Assembly (NCBI GenBank): GCA_902518505.1
Contig: CABYGG010000004.1
Location: forward strand, 1 to 64,000
From: an uncultured Alphaproteobacteria bacterium
GTDB lineage: Bacteria > Pseudomonadota > Alphaproteobacteria > HIMB59
Direction of reading: 5' to 3'
Length of the DNA stretch: 64,000 nucleotides
Of this stretch, positions 1-8,002 are shown one piece after another (within the stretch, counting starts at the first letter, position 1; every line of letters begins with the position of its first letter). The notes under the pieces are model-generated. The model searched no databases. It was given only the letters and a program-made list of their open reading frames with translations, and was not told the origin of the DNA. The position numbers were made by a program, and so were the translations under genes.

Positions 1-891
1 AATAGAAATTTATACCTAACTTATTTATCAGAAATTATGTTACAACAAACAACTGTTAAAACAGTAGAAAATAAAATATTAGAAATTATAAATATTTTTC
101 CAAGTTTTAATTCCTTTAAGAATAAAAAATTAGAACATTTATTAAAAGTTTGGTCAGGATTAGGTTACTACAAGAGGGCAGAAAATTTATTCAAAGCAGT
201 AACAATTATTAACAATAGCTATAATGGTGAATTGCCAGATGATAGAGATAGTCTTATCTCTTTGCCTGGTGTTGGGAAATATACTTCAAGCGCGATAATA
301 GCTATAGGCCATAATAAAAAATCATTCCCAGTTGATATCAATGTTAAAAGATTAATACAGAGAGTATCTGGTTTCAAACTCAATGATGATGAGATCGAAG
401 AAATACTTAGTTTAGCTTGTAAAAAAAAGATTTCTTATAGGGGTTTAGCTGAGTCGATGATGGATTATAGTTCTATTATTTGCAAAAAAAATAACCCCGA
501 ATGCTCCAAATGTATATTTTCTAGTTTTTGTAAATCAGCCTTCATATCATTTAAAAATAATAAAAATATAAAAAAAAATAATAAGGAAATAGATTTCTAT
601 TTAATAAACTCTCCTTTACATATTTGTTTTATAAAAAAACCAAAATTTCAATTTTACAAAAACTTTATCCATTTACCTTCAAATTTGGATAAAGAATTTA
701 TAGCAAATTTAAATTTGAAAAATAAAGAAAAAATCAAAAGTTTTAAATTTGCAATTACAAATAATCTCTTCCAAATAAATGTTTATAAACTTAATCTTAA
801 AAAATTAAAAATTAACAATTCAGTATGGATAGAAAAATCAAAAACTAACCAGCTTGCATTACCAACACTCTTTAAAAGAATATTAAATTAA
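1..891 (+). CDS. mutY: A/G-specific adenine DNA glycosylase MutY (5' truncated by window edge)
   Basis: Base-excision repair enzyme that removes adenine mispaired with 8-oxoguanine or guanine. The frame is open from base 1 and reads NRNLYLTYLSEIMLQQT, the usual MutY stretch with the catalytic Glu (codon at 31-33), so the true start lies left of the window and the ATG at 37 is internal. Further motifs are the helix-hairpin-helix LPGVGKYTSSAI, the catalytic Asp in PVDINVKR, and a [4Fe-4S] signature C-x6-C-x2-C-x5-C encoded at about 481-531. A C-terminal 8-oxoG recognition region ending in ALPTLFKRIL is present. The stop interlocks with that of ccrM on the other strand, sharing TTAA at 888-891. 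Confidence 0.95.
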   Translation, partial: NRNLYLTYLSEIMLQQTTVKTVENKILEIINIFPSFNSFKNKKLEHLLKVWSGLGYYKRAENLFKAVTIINNSYNGELPDDRDSLISLPGVGKYTSSAIIAIGHNKKSFPVDINVKRLIQRVSGFKLNDDEIEEILSLACKKKISYRGLAESMMDYSSIICKKNNPECSKCIFSSFCKSAFISFKNNKNIKKNNKEIDFYLINSPLHICFIKKPKFQFYKNFIHLPSNLDKEFIANLNLKNKEKIKSFKFAITNNLFQINVYKLNLKKLKINNSVWIEKSKTNQLALPTLFKRILN

Positions 892-1952
892 ATCCTCATC
901 TTCTTTCTAATTTCATCGATACATATTAAATTCTTTTTTTTATCCTCATAATGCCAATAATCCCATCCATTGAAACTCGATGTCTTATTTACTTTTGCAG
1001 CAATTTTATGAATTGATCCTCTCTCATTTTTATATGAAATACTCCCATCTGGTAAAATTGTAGCTTTATAGCTTTTCTTATTGTTATAGAGTTTAGCACC
1101 TGGTTTTAAATGCCCATTGTCAATTAAACTTGCAAAGGGTATTTTTTGTATTGGTTTATCTTTTTCATTAATCTCTAATAAATCATTTTTTAAAGATTTA
1201 ATTTTTTTTAATCTTTTAATAGCTAAATTAAAATAACCTTCATCTTTTTCAAAACCTATGTAATTTCTACCCAAATATTTTGCTTCAGCACAGAAACTTG
1301 CTGTGCCTGCAAAAGGCTCTAGTACTAGATCTCCTTGTATCGATGACTGAATAATAATTTTTTTCATCAAAGCTAATGGTTTTTGAGTTGGGTGAGCTGT
1401 TAGGTTTTTATTGTTTTTCAGCCTTTCTTTACCTGAACAAATCGGAAAGTTCCAAATACTTCTCTCTTGTCTGTCTTCATTTGCAATCTTTAAAGTATGA
1501 TAATTAAATTGATACTTAGATTTAGGTTTTTTTGAACACCAAATAAGAGTTTCATGTGCATTAGTAAGTCTTGTTGCCCTAAAATTTGGTAATGGGTTAG
1601 ATTTGGCCCAAATCACATCATTTAAAATCCAAAAGTTTAAATCTTGGAGAATTTTTCCAATTCTAAAAATATTGTGATATGAACCAATAATCCATAACCC
1701 CCCATCAGTTTTAAGAACTCTTTTACACTCAGTTAAATAAGAAAAGGTAAAATCATCATAACTCGAGTAACTATCAAATTTGTCCCAATCCTGATTGACA
1801 CCATTGACAATGGAATGATTTGGTCTAGTTAAGACTTTGTTTAATTGTAAATTATAAGGAGGGTCTAAGAAAATTAAATCAATTGTCTGATCTTCAATCT
1901 TAGCCAATAGATCAAGACAATCACCTAAATATAGGTTATTTGATTTCAACAC
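888..1952 (-). CDS. ccrM: CcrM-type DNA adenine methyltransferase (predicted GANTC)
   Basis: Predicted cell-cycle-regulated N6-adenine methylase of alphaproteobacteria. The 354 residues match the family length (about 358 in Caulobacter). Motif DPPY sits at residues 30-33, followed by NLQLNKVLTRP and the conserved GSYHNIFRIG and NPLPNFRATRLTNAHETLIW blocks; AHPTQKP and the CcrM-specific C-terminal domain (LKPGAKLYNN to the end, with NGWDYWHYE) are present. The SAM-binding motif reads EPFAGTASF where Caulobacter CcrM has DPFFGVGTT. The best start is a GTG at 1950-1952; the nearby ATG (1952-1954) is in another frame and stops at once. Two GAATC sites lie just upstream. It follows rnhB by 61 bp and is probably cotranscribed or has its own promoter in that gap. 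Confidence 0.95.
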   Translation of the reverse strand: MLKSNNLYLGDCLDLLAKIEDQTIDLIFLDPPYNLQLNKVLTRPNHSIVNGVNQDWDKFDSYSSYDDFTFSYLTECKRVLKTDGGLWIIGSYHNIFRIGKILQDLNFWILNDVIWAKSNPLPNFRATRLTNAHETLIWCSKKPKSKYQFNYHTLKIANEDRQERSIWNFPICSGKERLKNNKNLTAHPTQKPLALMKKIIIQSSIQGDLVLEPFAGTASFCAEAKYLGRNYIGFEKDEGYFNLAIKRLKKIKSLKNDLLEINEKDKPIQKIPFASLIDNGHLKPGAKLYNNKKSYKATILPDGSISYKNERGSIHKIAAKVNKTSSFNGWDYWHYEDKKKNLICIDEIRKKMRI

Positions 1953-1956
1953 ATAT

Positions 1957-1980
1957 GAATCTTAATATTTATAAAGAATC
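1957..1980 (-). promoter_or_regulatory. Pair of GANTC methylation sites upstream of ccrM
   Basis: Two GAATC sequences (1957-1961 and 1976-1980) lie 5 and 24 bp upstream of the ccrM start codon, inside the 61-bp rnhB-ccrM gap. In Caulobacter crescentus GANTC sites in the ccrM promoter and leader mediate methylation feedback on ccrM expression. A similar role here is inferred from position only. Confidence 0.45.
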
Positions 1981-2013
1981 TTGTGTAAAAAAAACTTACT
2001 CTACTGTTGATAA

Positions 2014-2616
2014 CTAAGTAGATAACTTTTTGATAAGTTTACTTATAGGTTGATAAGTGGTCCTGTGATATTTGCTAAACCCATGTGTATTAATAGCACT
2101 TAAGTGAGACTTTGTACTGTACCCAGCATTTTTATTCCATTGATAATTACCATCTAATGAGTGGAGCTTCAAAAGTAATTTGTCTCTGAAGACTTTTGCT
2201 ATAATTGAAGCTGCTGACACTTGATTAATTTTATCATCTGCTTTAATTAAAGACTTCACCTTATAACCTTTCATTTCGCTTGGAATAAATTTTCCATCTA
2301 TGATGATCGTATCTGATTTTTTAGACAACAAAATTATCGATTGTTTCATGCTTTGCAAAACTACATTGTGAATATTAAACCTTTCAATAAATTTTTTTTT
2401 TCCAAAAATAATTTGATAATTATATTCAAAACCTTTATTTGATCTGAAATATTCATAAATTTCCTCTCTTTTTTTTTTATTTATTTTTTTTGAGTCAGAG
2501 ACACTAAATGGAAGTTTATCAAATAAGGAATTTTGTGATCTAAAAGCACAAATTATTGCACTTCCAACAAGAGATCCTCTGCCAACCTCGTCGACTCCAA
2601 CAACATATTCACTCAT
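2014..2616 (-). CDS. rnhB: Ribonuclease HII
   Basis: Endoribonuclease that cuts the RNA strand of RNA-DNA hybrids, including single misincorporated ribonucleotides. The N-terminus carries the acidic motif VGVDEVGRGSLVGS; the remaining acidic residues are in IIIDGKFIP and the KADDKINQVSAASIIAKVFRD block, and AGYSTKSH matches the usual C-terminal GYxTxxH. Length about 200 aa is typical. The open frame starts with a TTG at 2619, but the next codon is an ATG (2614-2616), which I take as the start. The gene overlaps the end of moaB by a few bases, and ccrM follows, an arrangement common in alphaproteobacteria. Confidence 0.95.
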   Translation of the reverse strand: MSEYVVGVDEVGRGSLVGSAIICAFRSQNSLFDKLPFSVSDSKKINKKKREEIYEYFRSNKGFEYNYQIIFGKKKFIERFNIHNVVLQSMKQSIILLSKKSDTIIIDGKFIPSEMKGYKVKSLIKADDKINQVSAASIIAKVFRDKLLLKLHSLDGNYQWNKNAGYSTKSHLSAINTHGFSKYHRTTYQPISKLIKKLST

Positions 2617-3130
2617 CAAGTCTAGGTATTAGTTCGACAAAATTACATGGCTTGTGTCTTATGTCTAATTGATGAAAAAGAATATCATTCCAAGCATCTC
2701 TAACAGCAGAAGTAGATCCAGGTAAACAAAAGATGTAAGTTTGATTTAATAAAAATGCACTTGCTCGAGATTGTATAGTTGAGGTTCCAATTTTTTTATA
2801 GCTTAATTGTCTAAACAATTCACCAAATCCCGGAATTTCAACTTGAGATATTTTTTTTAAGGCATCAATAGTATTATCTCTTCCCGTCAGACCAGTCCCA
2901 CCTGAAGTAATTATTACATCGTGTTCGATAGATGCTGTTAATTTCTGAATAATAGTAATAAAGAGCTTAGGTTCATCTTTAATAATCTGATAATGGGAAA
3001 CAGAATGTCCTTTTTTTTGTATCAGTTCTTTTAATGTATTACCTGATTTATCATCACTTTCTTTTCTTGTATCCGACAAAGTGATTACGGCAATATTTAT
3101 TTGTTTAAATGTTATTTTTTCATCAATCAT
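2609..3130 (-). CDS. moaB: Molybdenum cofactor biosynthesis protein MoaB
   Basis: MoaB/MogA-family protein of 173 aa that binds molybdopterin, predicted to adenylylate it before metal insertion. Visible motifs are AVITLSDTR near the N-terminus, VIITSGGTGLTGRDNT in the middle, the PGFGELFRQLSY segment and the phosphate-binding loop FCLPGSTSAVRDAW. It overlaps the transglycosylase stop upstream by 8 bp and the rnhB start downstream, so translation is probably coupled. moaD and moaE lie in this window at 24897-25612, so at least part of the Moco pathway is present. MoaB and MogA are hard to tell apart by sequence; MoaB fits the length and motifs best. Confidence 0.92.
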   Translation of the reverse strand: MIDEKITFKQINIAVITLSDTRKESDDKSGNTLKELIQKKGHSVSHYQIIKDEPKLFITIIQKLTASIEHDVIITSGGTGLTGRDNTIDALKKISQVEIPGFGELFRQLSYKKIGTSTIQSRASAFLLNQTYIFCLPGSTSAVRDAWNDILFHQLDIRHKPCNFVELIPRLDE

Positions 3131-4805
3131 TAATCAAGATAGTATTAGTGGCTATTAGTTCATCAGCATAATTGAATGAATTATGATTTATTAATTCATA
3201 AATAACAAGATTAGTTAGAACTCTCTCAACAAACATCCGTGTTTCTCTCGAAGGTATAGACTCAATTAAAAGAAAACTATCATCGTTAAATGTAGTTTTT
3301 TTCATCCATTTTGAAAGATTTCCTGGCCCTGCATTATATGAGATTAAAGCCTTTAACAAATCTCCATTAATATAATTTATAGATAATAAATTTTGAAGGT
3401 AAAGGCTACCTGTCTCAACATTAATTTCAGGATCATATAATATTCTCGGATTAGACTTAAATTTATGTTTTTTATTTACCATACGAGCCGTTGATGGAAG
3501 AATTTGCATCAATCCATATGCACTTTTACCACTTTTTGCGAAAGCACTAAACTGCGACTCTTGTCTAATCATGCTAATAATAATAGTTGGGTCAATACTG
3601 TTGAAATTGTAATCTTGGATCCATTTTGGAGTTGGATATAAAAAATCTATTGGGGCATCATCTTTAAACAAGTATTTTGCTGTTTTAATTTGCATGGAAC
3701 TCAGATCATTTTTAATAGAAAAATTTAGTATGAGTCTTTTAAACCTTTCATTTGTAATGTTTTGAAGTCTATTTAATTCTATCTCTGCAATTGGAAGTTC
3801 ATCGATTTCAATTAATGCCTGAATTCTCTCACCTAATTTAGTATTTAAAAATGACTCAAGATCTGAGCTCATTAATGAGGTATTAAATTCAAAGTCTTGA
3901 ATGGTTTTATCTAAAATTCTACAAGATAAAATTGAGTAAATATTAAAACTTGGTTTGCAAGATTTATTTAGAGCCTCTAAAGATGCCCTGAATGTAATTT
4001 CATCATTAGCATCTTTTGTTGAGGATAAAAATGACCAATAAGCACCAGCATCACTTAACCATTTGTTATCTGAAATTTTTGAGAGTATTAAAAATTGTCT
4101 CGAGGCTTTTTGGTAATTTCCTTTTCTATAATGTGAGAGACCTTTGATCCATAAGCCCTCATCGTATGGTTGACTCAAGAAAGCTTCATCATTTAAAACA
4201 TTTATAGCCTTATCATCTAAATCTGCAAGGTAGTAGCCATTGGCAATTTTGGAAAGTAGAAAAGATTTTTCTTTTTGATTAAAATATTTTATATGGTGGT
4301 TTAAATACTCTAATGCTCCAGTAGGCCATCCTCTTCCAACTCTTGATCTTACAGTATTATAAATACTAATTTTTTTTGAGTAATTTTTATTTGAAAATAT
4401 TTTATTTGATTTAGCGGAGACAGTTTCTTGTAACTTATCTTTTTGAAAGATCTCATCAAAAAGTGGGTATGAATTTTTTTTTGGTTTTTTTGCCCCATCT
4501 GGCATTCTTCTTACTCCCAATTTATAAATCCTTTTAGCTTCGTAATGATCACTATATTCACTTAGCCAATCTCGGAGCTCTAGAAAACTAGAGCGATGTG
4601 CTGTTGGATGAAGAAGTTTTAAAGCTTGTACATGACCCATAAGAATTAAATCATCTAGTTTTGCTATATCTTTATCACCTTTATCAAAATTTCCATTTCT
4701 ATAATCATTAAAAATACTTTTGTAAAGGCCAATATCTTTAGAGCTAAGAGCAAAGGTACTCTGTGAGTAAAAAAAAGTTACAATTAATAAAACGATAATT
4801 CTCAT
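3123..4805 (-). CDS. Soluble lytic murein transglycosylase (Slt family)
   Basis: Periplasmic enzyme that cleaves the MurNAc-GlcNAc bond of peptidoglycan. The C-terminal SLT domain is clear: ISMIRQESQF with the catalytic Glu, SAYGLMQILPSTA and ALISYNAGPGN. The preceding 350 residues resemble the helical U-shaped superhelix of Slt70-like proteins. The open frame can begin at a TTG (4817), but the ATG at 4803-4805 gives a clean signal peptide (MRIIVLLIVTFFYSQSTFA) and has a GGTGGA sequence 5 nt before it, so I chose it (about 560 aa). That start falls one base after the stop of the UDG-like gene, which suggests coupling. Confidence 0.92.
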   Translation of the reverse strand: MRIIVLLIVTFFYSQSTFALSSKDIGLYKSIFNDYRNGNFDKGDKDIAKLDDLILMGHVQALKLLHPTAHRSSFLELRDWLSEYSDHYEAKRIYKLGVRRMPDGAKKPKKNSYPLFDEIFQKDKLQETVSAKSNKIFSNKNYSKKISIYNTVRSRVGRGWPTGALEYLNHHIKYFNQKEKSFLLSKIANGYYLADLDDKAINVLNDEAFLSQPYDEGLWIKGLSHYRKGNYQKASRQFLILSKISDNKWLSDAGAYWSFLSSTKDANDEITFRASLEALNKSCKPSFNIYSILSCRILDKTIQDFEFNTSLMSSDLESFLNTKLGERIQALIEIDELPIAEIELNRLQNITNERFKRLILNFSIKNDLSSMQIKTAKYLFKDDAPIDFLYPTPKWIQDYNFNSIDPTIIISMIRQESQFSAFAKSGKSAYGLMQILPSTARMVNKKHKFKSNPRILYDPEINVETGSLYLQNLLSINYINGDLLKALISYNAGPGNLSKWMKKTTFNDDSFLLIESIPSRETRMFVERVLTNLVIYELINHNSFNYADELIATNTILIND

Positions 4806-4806
4806 T

Positions 4807-5484
4807 CTATCCACCAAGCTGCTTTTTAATTTCTTTTAAATCTTCCCAAGCATCTTTCTTAAGTTCTGGATTGTTTATTAATAAAGACGGCTCATAAAGC
4901 ACACGGCATTTTTTGGGTACCACGTCATTCGGTGTGTTGAAATCAAACCATTTTCCACGAAGAGACATGGAAGACAAGTCTGCAGCCAATAACATTTTGA
5001 TGCAATAATTTGACATAATTATTAAAAATTTTGGGTTAATCAATTCAATCAACCGATAATTGATAAGTTGTAAAATTGAATTCATTTTGTGGTTACTATC
5101 AAACTCACTAAGTCCCCTTGGTATATAAGAAACTAAGCTTATTTGTTTCCTATCTAATTTTATGGAGGAAAGCATTTTATCGAATAACTCACCATTTGCT
5201 TTATCAATTATCTTTTCATCAGTAATGTCGCATTTACCGTAAAAAAATAAAATCTTCGAATTTTTATCACCTTCTACAAGATTGATTGGTTGATTAATAT
5301 TTAACTTTAATAATTCATTTTTTAAAAATTCCTCTATTTGATCAATACTAGTGGCTTTGCTTGGACTGTTGATAATATCTATATTTATTTGGTTATCGGT
5401 ATCATTTTGAGATTTTTTAACTTGAAATTCCTCCAGATTCATCAATTCCAAAAGAATATTTTTTTGGTAGTCTTGGTAATTCAT
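4807..5484 (-). CDS. Degenerate family-4 uracil-DNA glycosylase homologue
   Basis: 225-residue protein whose C-terminal half follows the family-4 UDG fold: NGELFDKMLSSI, VSYIPRGLSEFD, LINPKFLIIMSNYCIKMLL, LRGKWFDFN and SLLINNPELKKDAWEDLKEI line up with family blocks. Key functional elements are missing. The GEAPG loop reads GKCDITDE, the HPS(Y)LL motif has Glu for His (YEPSLLI), and the four Fe-S cysteines are not found. The gene may therefore encode an inactive or repurposed UDG-fold protein. It precedes the transglycosylase by 1 bp. Its ATG (5482-5484) overlaps the ATG of the divergent TPR gene by 2 bp. Family membership is fairly sure; glycosylase activity is doubtful. Confidence 0.7.
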   Translation of the reverse strand: MNYQDYQKNILLELMNLEEFQVKKSQNDTDNQINIDIINSPSKATSIDQIEEFLKNELLKLNINQPINLVEGDKNSKILFFYGKCDITDEKIIDKANGELFDKMLSSIKLDRKQISLVSYIPRGLSEFDSNHKMNSILQLINYRLIELINPKFLIIMSNYCIKMLLAADLSSMSLRGKWFDFNTPNDVVPKKCRVLYEPSLLINNPELKKDAWEDLKEIKKQLGG

Positions 5485-7081
5485 GATTAAAAAATTATCT
5501 ATTAGTTTATATTTTATATGTTTTTTTGGATTTATTGTAAATGCATATGGGTCTCAATTAAAAAATACTTTCGAAAATCAACTTCTAAGTTCAATTTATT
5601 CTGAATACAATAATGATTATTTAATTTGGGAAAAATTACCTAAATATAATTTTTCAAATGACCATACTTCAACCTTACTAAGTAATATTATTATAGGAGA
5701 TTATACTTTTGATAATATTAGTGAAATTGAAAGTGAATTTATTCATGAAATTATTCTTTTTCTAAAGAATCTAGGTGATAACAAATGCTTAAATATTCCT
5801 GACAAAAAACAAATTTATATTTTTGAAGAGGCTATACTAAAAAGCATAAATTTTTGGATGACTTTTTGTAATAAACACAATGTTCAAAATAATTTAGAAA
5901 ATTTGAATGAAATTGATAGTCGCTTTACAAATTTAAGATATATCAATAGTATTTTTTACTATCATCTTCAAAATGACCTCAACAATTTAAAAAAAATTAA
6001 TGCAGAAATAACATCAAATAAAGAAACACTCTCTATCTTTAATTCTAAAGAATTAAATGTCATGGATAGTATTTTCAATTATCATAACATTAATTTTCCA
6101 CTGTCAGATTTTATTCAGTCATCAACTACTTTTAATAATTTGTCTATTGAATTAGATCAAAATTACGTAGTTAAGAATTATGAAGACATAATATATCTTC
6201 AACTATTTCAAACTAGCACTTATTATTTTTATGCGCGTGAGTATAAAAAAGCACTTGCTTTATTATCTTATTTAATCGAAATAAATCCAGATAATAGGGA
6301 TTATTATCTTTATAAAAAAATTTCATTTTTAGCAGAATTAAATCCAAGTAAAGAAATATTAAAATTAATTAAAAATTTTACCCCAACTGACAAAAATTTT
6401 AATTTTTTTAAAAACTACCTTCATATCTCAACCTCATTTGAATTAGACACTGATATGAGTGACTTAGTGTATTTTATAAATAATAGCGATCATCAAACTG
6501 ATTGGATAAATCTAGAGTTATCATTTCTTGTTGCGATGGAAATGTACTTTTTAAATGATAATAGTGGTGCTTTAGATTTTATAAACGAGTGTTGCATGAG
6601 TATTATAGAGAACTCTGATGATGCAATTCATCTTTTTAAATATGGTATTTTGTTAGAGAGAAATAATGAAATTAAAAGAGCTGAAGAAATTATCCAAAAA
6701 AGTATTGATATATCTAAAAGTTCATATCCTTACATATTAAATTATCTTGCATATTTATGGGTTGAGAATGATAGAAAATTAGATCTTGCAGAAAGTATGC
6801 TTCAAAAGGCAGTAAAAGACTCAAATTATAATGATGGGGCTATACTTGATAGTTTGGGATGGCTTTATTTTAAGAAAGATAACTTAGATTTGGCAGAAAA
6901 ATGGATTTATGATGCTTATCAACTTGAACCCTCAGAGCCAGAAATAATAGATCATTTATCTCAAATATATTATGAATTAGGCAGATACAAAGAATCAAAA
7001 TTTTTAGATAATAAAATTATATTATTTCATAAAGATTATTTTAAATACGAGGAAGTTTTAGGCAGAAATGAAAATAAATAA
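5483..7081 (+). CDS. Exported tetratricopeptide-repeat protein
   Basis: 532-residue protein with an N-terminal hydrophobic signal sequence (MIKKLSISLYFICFFGFIVNAYG), so probably periplasmic or outer-membrane associated. TPR-like helical repeats are clearest in the C-terminal half: YFYAREYKKALALLSYLIEINPD at about residues 250-275, then a run from about 390 to 510 including DSLGWLYFKKDNLDLAEKWIYDAYQLEPSEPEI. It corresponds in place to the TPR protein commonly found next to ispE in alphaproteobacteria; its exact role is unknown. The 3' end overlaps ispE by 14 bp, implying translational coupling. The start codon overlaps that of the divergent UDG-like gene. Confidence 0.85.
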   Translation: MIKKLSISLYFICFFGFIVNAYGSQLKNTFENQLLSSIYSEYNNDYLIWEKLPKYNFSNDHTSTLLSNIIIGDYTFDNISEIESEFIHEIILFLKNLGDNKCLNIPDKKQIYIFEEAILKSINFWMTFCNKHNVQNNLENLNEIDSRFTNLRYINSIFYYHLQNDLNNLKKINAEITSNKETLSIFNSKELNVMDSIFNYHNINFPLSDFIQSSTTFNNLSIELDQNYVVKNYEDIIYLQLFQTSTYYFYAREYKKALALLSYLIEINPDNRDYYLYKKISFLAELNPSKEILKLIKNFTPTDKNFNFFKNYLHISTSFELDTDMSDLVYFINNSDHQTDWINLELSFLVAMEMYFLNDNSGALDFINECCMSIIENSDDAIHLFKYGILLERNNEIKRAEEIIQKSIDISKSSYPYILNYLAYLWVENDRKLDLAESMLQKAVKDSNYNDGAILDSLGWLYFKKDNLDLAEKWIYDAYQLEPSEPEIIDHLSQIYYELGRYKESKFLDNKIILFHKDYFKYEEVLGRNENK

Positions 7082-7886
7082 ATTAACAAGCTATGCTAAA
7101 ATAAATCTTGATTTAAAAATTAAATATTATGACAAAATTATCAAAAAACATAAGATTTCTTCTAAAGTCGTTCTTTTAAAATTAAATGATTTAATTAAGG
7201 TATCTAATTCTACAAAGTTACAAATTACTTATTACGATCAAAATAAAAAAATAATCAAATTGAAAAATGATATTATAAAAAAATCAATTCTATTTTTTGA
7301 TAGAAAATACAAAACTAAAACAAAATTAAAATTTTTAGTTTACAAAAAAATACCAGTTGGTTATGGATTAGGAGGCGGATCCTCAAATGCAGCCTCAATT
7401 TTAAAATTTCTATATAAATATCATCAAATTACTTCAAAAAACTTTGAAAAAGATGCACCTTTAATTGGTTCAGATGTAATTATTTTTAAAGATAAATATC
7501 CAAAAATAATTGATGGATTAAGTCAGTATAAATACCTCAATGCAAAAAAATATTATTGGAGGAAAGTTTACTTAATTTTTCCTTCACAAAAAAATTTAAC
7601 TAAAAAAATTTATAATTATTTTAAAAACCATAATATGGGAGCAAAAAAACAACTAATATCTCAAAATAACTTAACTAGTTCATCCATGTTGCTAAATAAA
7701 GAGTTTAAAGAATTATTTATGTTCCTTTTGGATTATAGGAAAGATTTCTTAAAATTTGGCATGAGTGGTAGTGGATCTTCAATTTTTGTATCTTTCAAGA
7801 AAATCGCAAAAGAAAGGTCGATTTTTAGGGAGATTAATAAATTTTATCCTTCAGTTAGAATTGAAAAATCCTCTTATTTCGGATAA
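7068..7886 (+). CDS. ispE: 4-diphosphocytidyl-2-C-methyl-D-erythritol kinase
   Basis: GHMP-family kinase that phosphorylates CDP-methylerythritol in the non-mevalonate isoprenoid pathway. Its three motifs are visible: SYAKINLDLKI at the N-terminus, the ATP-binding loop PVGYGLGGGSSNAAS at about residue 100, and MSGSGSSIFVSF near the C-terminus. At 272 aa it is slightly short of the family (about 285). It is very Lys/Ile/Asn rich, as expected at this base composition. It overlaps the TPR gene by 14 bp, and tRNA-Gln follows 16 bp downstream. Confidence 0.95.
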   Translation: MKINKLTSYAKINLDLKIKYYDKIIKKHKISSKVVLLKLNDLIKVSNSTKLQITYYDQNKKIIKLKNDIIKKSILFFDRKYKTKTKLKFLVYKKIPVGYGLGGGSSNAASILKFLYKYHQITSKNFEKDAPLIGSDVIIFKDKYPKIIDGLSQYKYLNAKKYYWRKVYLIFPSQKNLTKKIYNYFKNHNMGAKKQLISQNNLTSSSMLLNKEFKELFMFLLDYRKDFLKFGMSGSGSSIFVSFKKIAKERSIFREINKFYPSVRIEKSSYFG

Positions 7887-7902
7887 GTTCTTTAAATCCT
7901 GA

Positions 7903-7977
7903 TGGGGCGTAGCCAAGCGGTAAGGCACCGGTTTTTGGTATCGGCATGCGTAGGTTCGAATCCTACCGCCCCAGCCA
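7903..7977 (+). tRNA. tRNA-Gln (anticodon TTG)
   Basis: Full cloverleaf. The acceptor stem TGGGGCG pairs with CGCCCCA (7903-7909 with 7967-7973), D stem GCC/GGC, anticodon stem CCGGT/ATCGG around the loop TTTTGGT (anticodon TTG), T arm GTAGG-TTCGAAT-CCTAC, discriminator G, and an encoded CCA at 7975-7977. It sits between ispE and the ABC-F gene on the same strand and shows no terminator of its own. Confidence 0.97.
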
Positions 7978-8002
7978 TATCTAAGCTATAAATTGAAATA
8001 AT

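Noticed and set aside
4806..4817. TTG start at 4817 for the transglycosylase
   Set aside because: The ATG at 4803-4805 gives a proper signal peptide and has an upstream GGTGGA; the TTG version adds charged residues before it.
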